A stretch of DNA of 64,000 nucleotides. Origin: Fibrobacter sp. UBA4373. Lineage in GTDB: Bacteria; Fibrobacterota; Fibrobacteria; Fibrobacterales; Fibrobacteraceae. Below, in pieces: positions 62,490 through 64,000 of this stretch (position 1 is its first letter; each line of letters begins with the position of its first letter). The position numbers and the translations under genes are program-made. Where the stretch lies: the NCBI GenBank assembly GCA_002390045.1, contig DGSB01000061.1, forward strand, positions 5,573 to 69,572, read 5' to 3'. Under the pieces are notes generated by a model, which saw only the letters and a program-made list of their open reading frames with translations, was not told where the DNA came from and did not search any database.

Positions 62490-63299
62490 TTAGCCAAAAA
62501 ATCCGCACTTCGGAATTTGGATTTTCCAAGTAACAAGTTTCAGCTGTCGATTCGTGAGCATTTCTTCCGGATCGATCAAAGCCGTCGCCTGGGTCTTTGC
62601 GAATTCAAGAGGCTTTCCACCAAAATCCACCACTTTCACGTTGTTCTGGGAGAGCGCCTGTTTCAAAAGCTTATCGCCAAAGAAGATCACCGTCTGCGGA
62701 GCGATGAGCGAAACTTCCTTTTCGAGCATTTTCTTGAAAACGAGAGCGACCTGCGGAAGCACAATCCGGGAAACCTGTTTTTTGCAAAAATAGGTAACAC
62801 CGATTTCTTCCGGTCTTATGTTCAAGCCAGCAAACATCCGGGCGACCATTTCGCCGACATCCGATTTTGCATAACCGTTTTCCAGATACTTGGGAAGCGG
62901 TGAATAAACTACAAGGAGCAGGCGCGGCTTGTTCAAATTTCCTTCGCCCTTCACAAATGAATTTTTGGCGTACAGCTTTTCCGTCGAAACCAGATTATAA
63001 AATTCTTCAAGAGTTCCTGCCGATTCATAGGCAGAAGGCACTGCGGATTTTGCCGATTCCGGGATGATGATTTTGGCAGCCGGCGTGTAGGCCGGACGAG
63101 GTTTCGGCTGCGATGCCGGAGCCGAAGAAAAACGTGGAGCGGACGGAGCAAAATTCGGAGCAGGCTTCGGCGGAGTAAACTGCACAACAGGCTGGGCCGG
63201 CTGCGGAGACCAAGACCAGGGCTCATCCGAATACAGCTGGTCGGAATCCAGATCGATCTGCGCTTTCAGGTAACTTGCAAGTTCCGAGAAATCAGGCAC
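62490..63299 (-). CDS. Uracil-DNA glycosylase-fold protein without catalytic motifs
   Basis: 269 residues. After a Pro/Ala-rich N-terminal region (about 20-90), residues 100-265 follow the layout of family 4 UDG: FVKGEGNLNKPRLLLVVYSPLP where family members have VFGEGN...VGEAPG, RPEEIGVTYFCKKQ where they have the K-C-R-P motif, LIAPQTVIFFGDKLLKQAL matching the Pxxivxlg strand-helix, and LIDPEEMLTNRQLKLVTW where the HPSxLL(R) motif belongs. The GEAPG loop, Fe-S cysteines and HPS histidine are all missing, so it should not excise uracil. The start is a GTG overlapping coaBC by 8 nt, GGGAGG upstream. Confidence 0.65.
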   Translation of the reverse strand: MPDFSELASYLKAQIDLDSDQLYSDEPWSWSPQPAQPVVQFTPPKPAPNFAPSAPRFSSAPASQPKPRPAYTPAAKIIIPESAKSAVPSAYESAGTLEEFYNLVSTEKLYAKNSFVKGEGNLNKPRLLLVVYSPLPKYLENGYAKSDVGEMVARMFAGLNIRPEEIGVTYFCKKQVSRIVLPQVALVFKKMLEKEVSLIAPQTVIFFGDKLLKQALSQNNVKVVDFGGKPLEFAKTQATALIDPEEMLTNRQLKLVTWKIQIPKCGFFG

Positions 63300-64000
63300 C
63301 GAGAGCCTCCCGCTTGGACTTCACCAAATTCACCACATCCTGGGCGAGTTCCGTCTTGGACCGCATCGAAAGTTCCGGAACAGGTTTCCCTTTTTCAAGA
63401 ATCGCAAACGGAACGCGGTCATAGCCAAAACCGGCGCCATCCACGACAGGCGTGTTCAGCACCAAAAAGTCTGCACCGCTCTTCGCCAGTTTTTCTTCAC
63501 CGTGTTTTTGGACATCATCGGTTTCAAGACCAAAGCCGACGATTACCTGCTTTGCAGGCTTGTTCTTGACCGAATCTCGCAAAATATTCGGATTCGGTTC
63601 AAGTTCCAAAATCAGCTGACTGCGGCTGTCCTTGATTTTTGTATCCGAAACATTTTTAGGACGATAATCGGCAACCGCTGCACAGTGCACGATGACATCC
63701 ATCTTCGGCTGAGCTTTCAAGACACGGTCATACATATCCTGCGAACTTGTCACCGGAACATCCAAGACGCCATACGGGACTTTTACATCCATCGGTCCGT
63801 GCACAAAGAATACGCGGTAACCCGCCTTCAAAAATTCATTTGCCAGAGCGACTGCCGTTTTGCCACTGGAACGGTTCGAAATATAACGAACCGGATCAAT
63901 TACTTCTTCGGTACGGCCCGCTGTAATCAGAACAGAACCTTGATTTCCTTCGCCGTCAGAGACATGCATGCGAAGCGCATTGATAATTTCCGCCGGTTCC
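63292..64000 (-). CDS. coaBC: Phosphopantothenoylcysteine synthetase region of CoaBC, partial
   Basis: The gene continues past the right edge; about 235 codons are present. The visible CoaB part has LITAGRTEEVIDPVRYISNRSSGK, VHCAAVADYRPKN, SVKNKPAKQVIVGFGLETDD and DFLVLNTP, matching the phosphopantothenate-cysteine ligase domain. It makes 4'-phosphopantothenoyl-cysteine for coenzyme A. The N-terminal decarboxylase domain would be outside the window. A CoaBC link to the downstream DNA genes is positional only. The stop overlaps the UDG-like start. Confidence 0.92.
   Translation of the reverse strand, partial: EPAEIINALRMHVSDGEGNQGSVLITAGRTEEVIDPVRYISNRSSGKTAVALANEFLKAGYRVFFVHGPMDVKVPYGVLDVPVTSSQDMYDRVLKAQPKMDVIVHCAAVADYRPKNVSDTKIKDSRSQLILELEPNPNILRDSVKNKPAKQVIVGFGLETDDVQKHGEEKLAKSGADFLVLNTPVVDGAGFGYDRVPFAILEKGKPVPELSMRSKTELAQDVVNLVKSKREALGA

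Overview
The window looks like chromosome of a Fibrobacter-type (Fibrobacterota) gut or rumen bacterium. The lineage markers are a FISUMP-domain lipoprotein (17780-18709), many exported proteins with poly-serine linkers, a Gram-negative envelope set (LolA, MlaEF, PorV-like and other barrels), and plant-wall enzymes (GH5 and PL1). Base composition is near 50% GC. I see no prophage, integrase, insertion sequence or CRISPR array. The species call is inference from content.

Layout. 1-5.6 kb: a probable organosulfur locus under an Rrf2 regulator (AhpD-like protein, SsuABC-type ABC transporter, class III aminotransferase, truncated metY-like gene); its two promoters share one motif. 5.8-9.8 kb: orphan LytTR response regulator, NSS symporter, inositol-phosphatase-like gene and an outer-membrane protein. 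9.8-16.2 kb: uvrC, dinB, then four tightly linked envelope genes. 16.2-20.4 kb: nnrD-type dehydratase, ispD, FISUMP lipoprotein, Gfo/Idh oxidoreductase, prepilin peptidase. 20.5-26.8 kb: a 1767-residue Ig/PKD-like surface lipoprotein, a small beta protein, a phosphopantetheinyl transferase. 26.8-28.3 kb: lipoprotein, an 11-copy 40-bp tandem repeat, a long GC-rich inverted repeat, tRNA-Val. 28.3-37.2 kb: dicarboxylate transporter, Ski2-like helicase, RRM protein, radical SAM protein, lipoprotein, uvrB. 37.3-42.8 kb: DprA-like gene, recF, tetR, PorV-like protein, propeller protein, lolA. 42.9-47.6 kb: porin-like protein, OpgC-type acyltransferase, PEGA protein, rubredoxin (54 residues), NOL1/NOP2/Sun methyltransferase, tRNA-Gln. 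47.7-59.4 kb: accessory envelope and polysaccharide region with an SppA protease fused to a barrel-like domain, GH5 endoglucanase, three modular Ser-rich lipoproteins, an Rpn nuclease gene between two identical terminators, and a PL1 pectate lyase. 59.5-64 kb: mlaF, mlaE, dnaB, a UDG-fold protein that lacks the catalytic motifs, and coaBC.

Two general features stand out. Many first-in-operon genes have a TAnnnT -10-like hexamer only 6-9 nt before the ATG and no Shine-Dalgarno, while internal operon genes have clear AGGAGG-type sites; this suggests frequent leaderless transcripts. Second, the window is rich in exported proteins with unassigned domains, of which the modular three-lipoprotein family around the pectate lyase and the barrel-SppA fusion are the best candidates for something undescribed.
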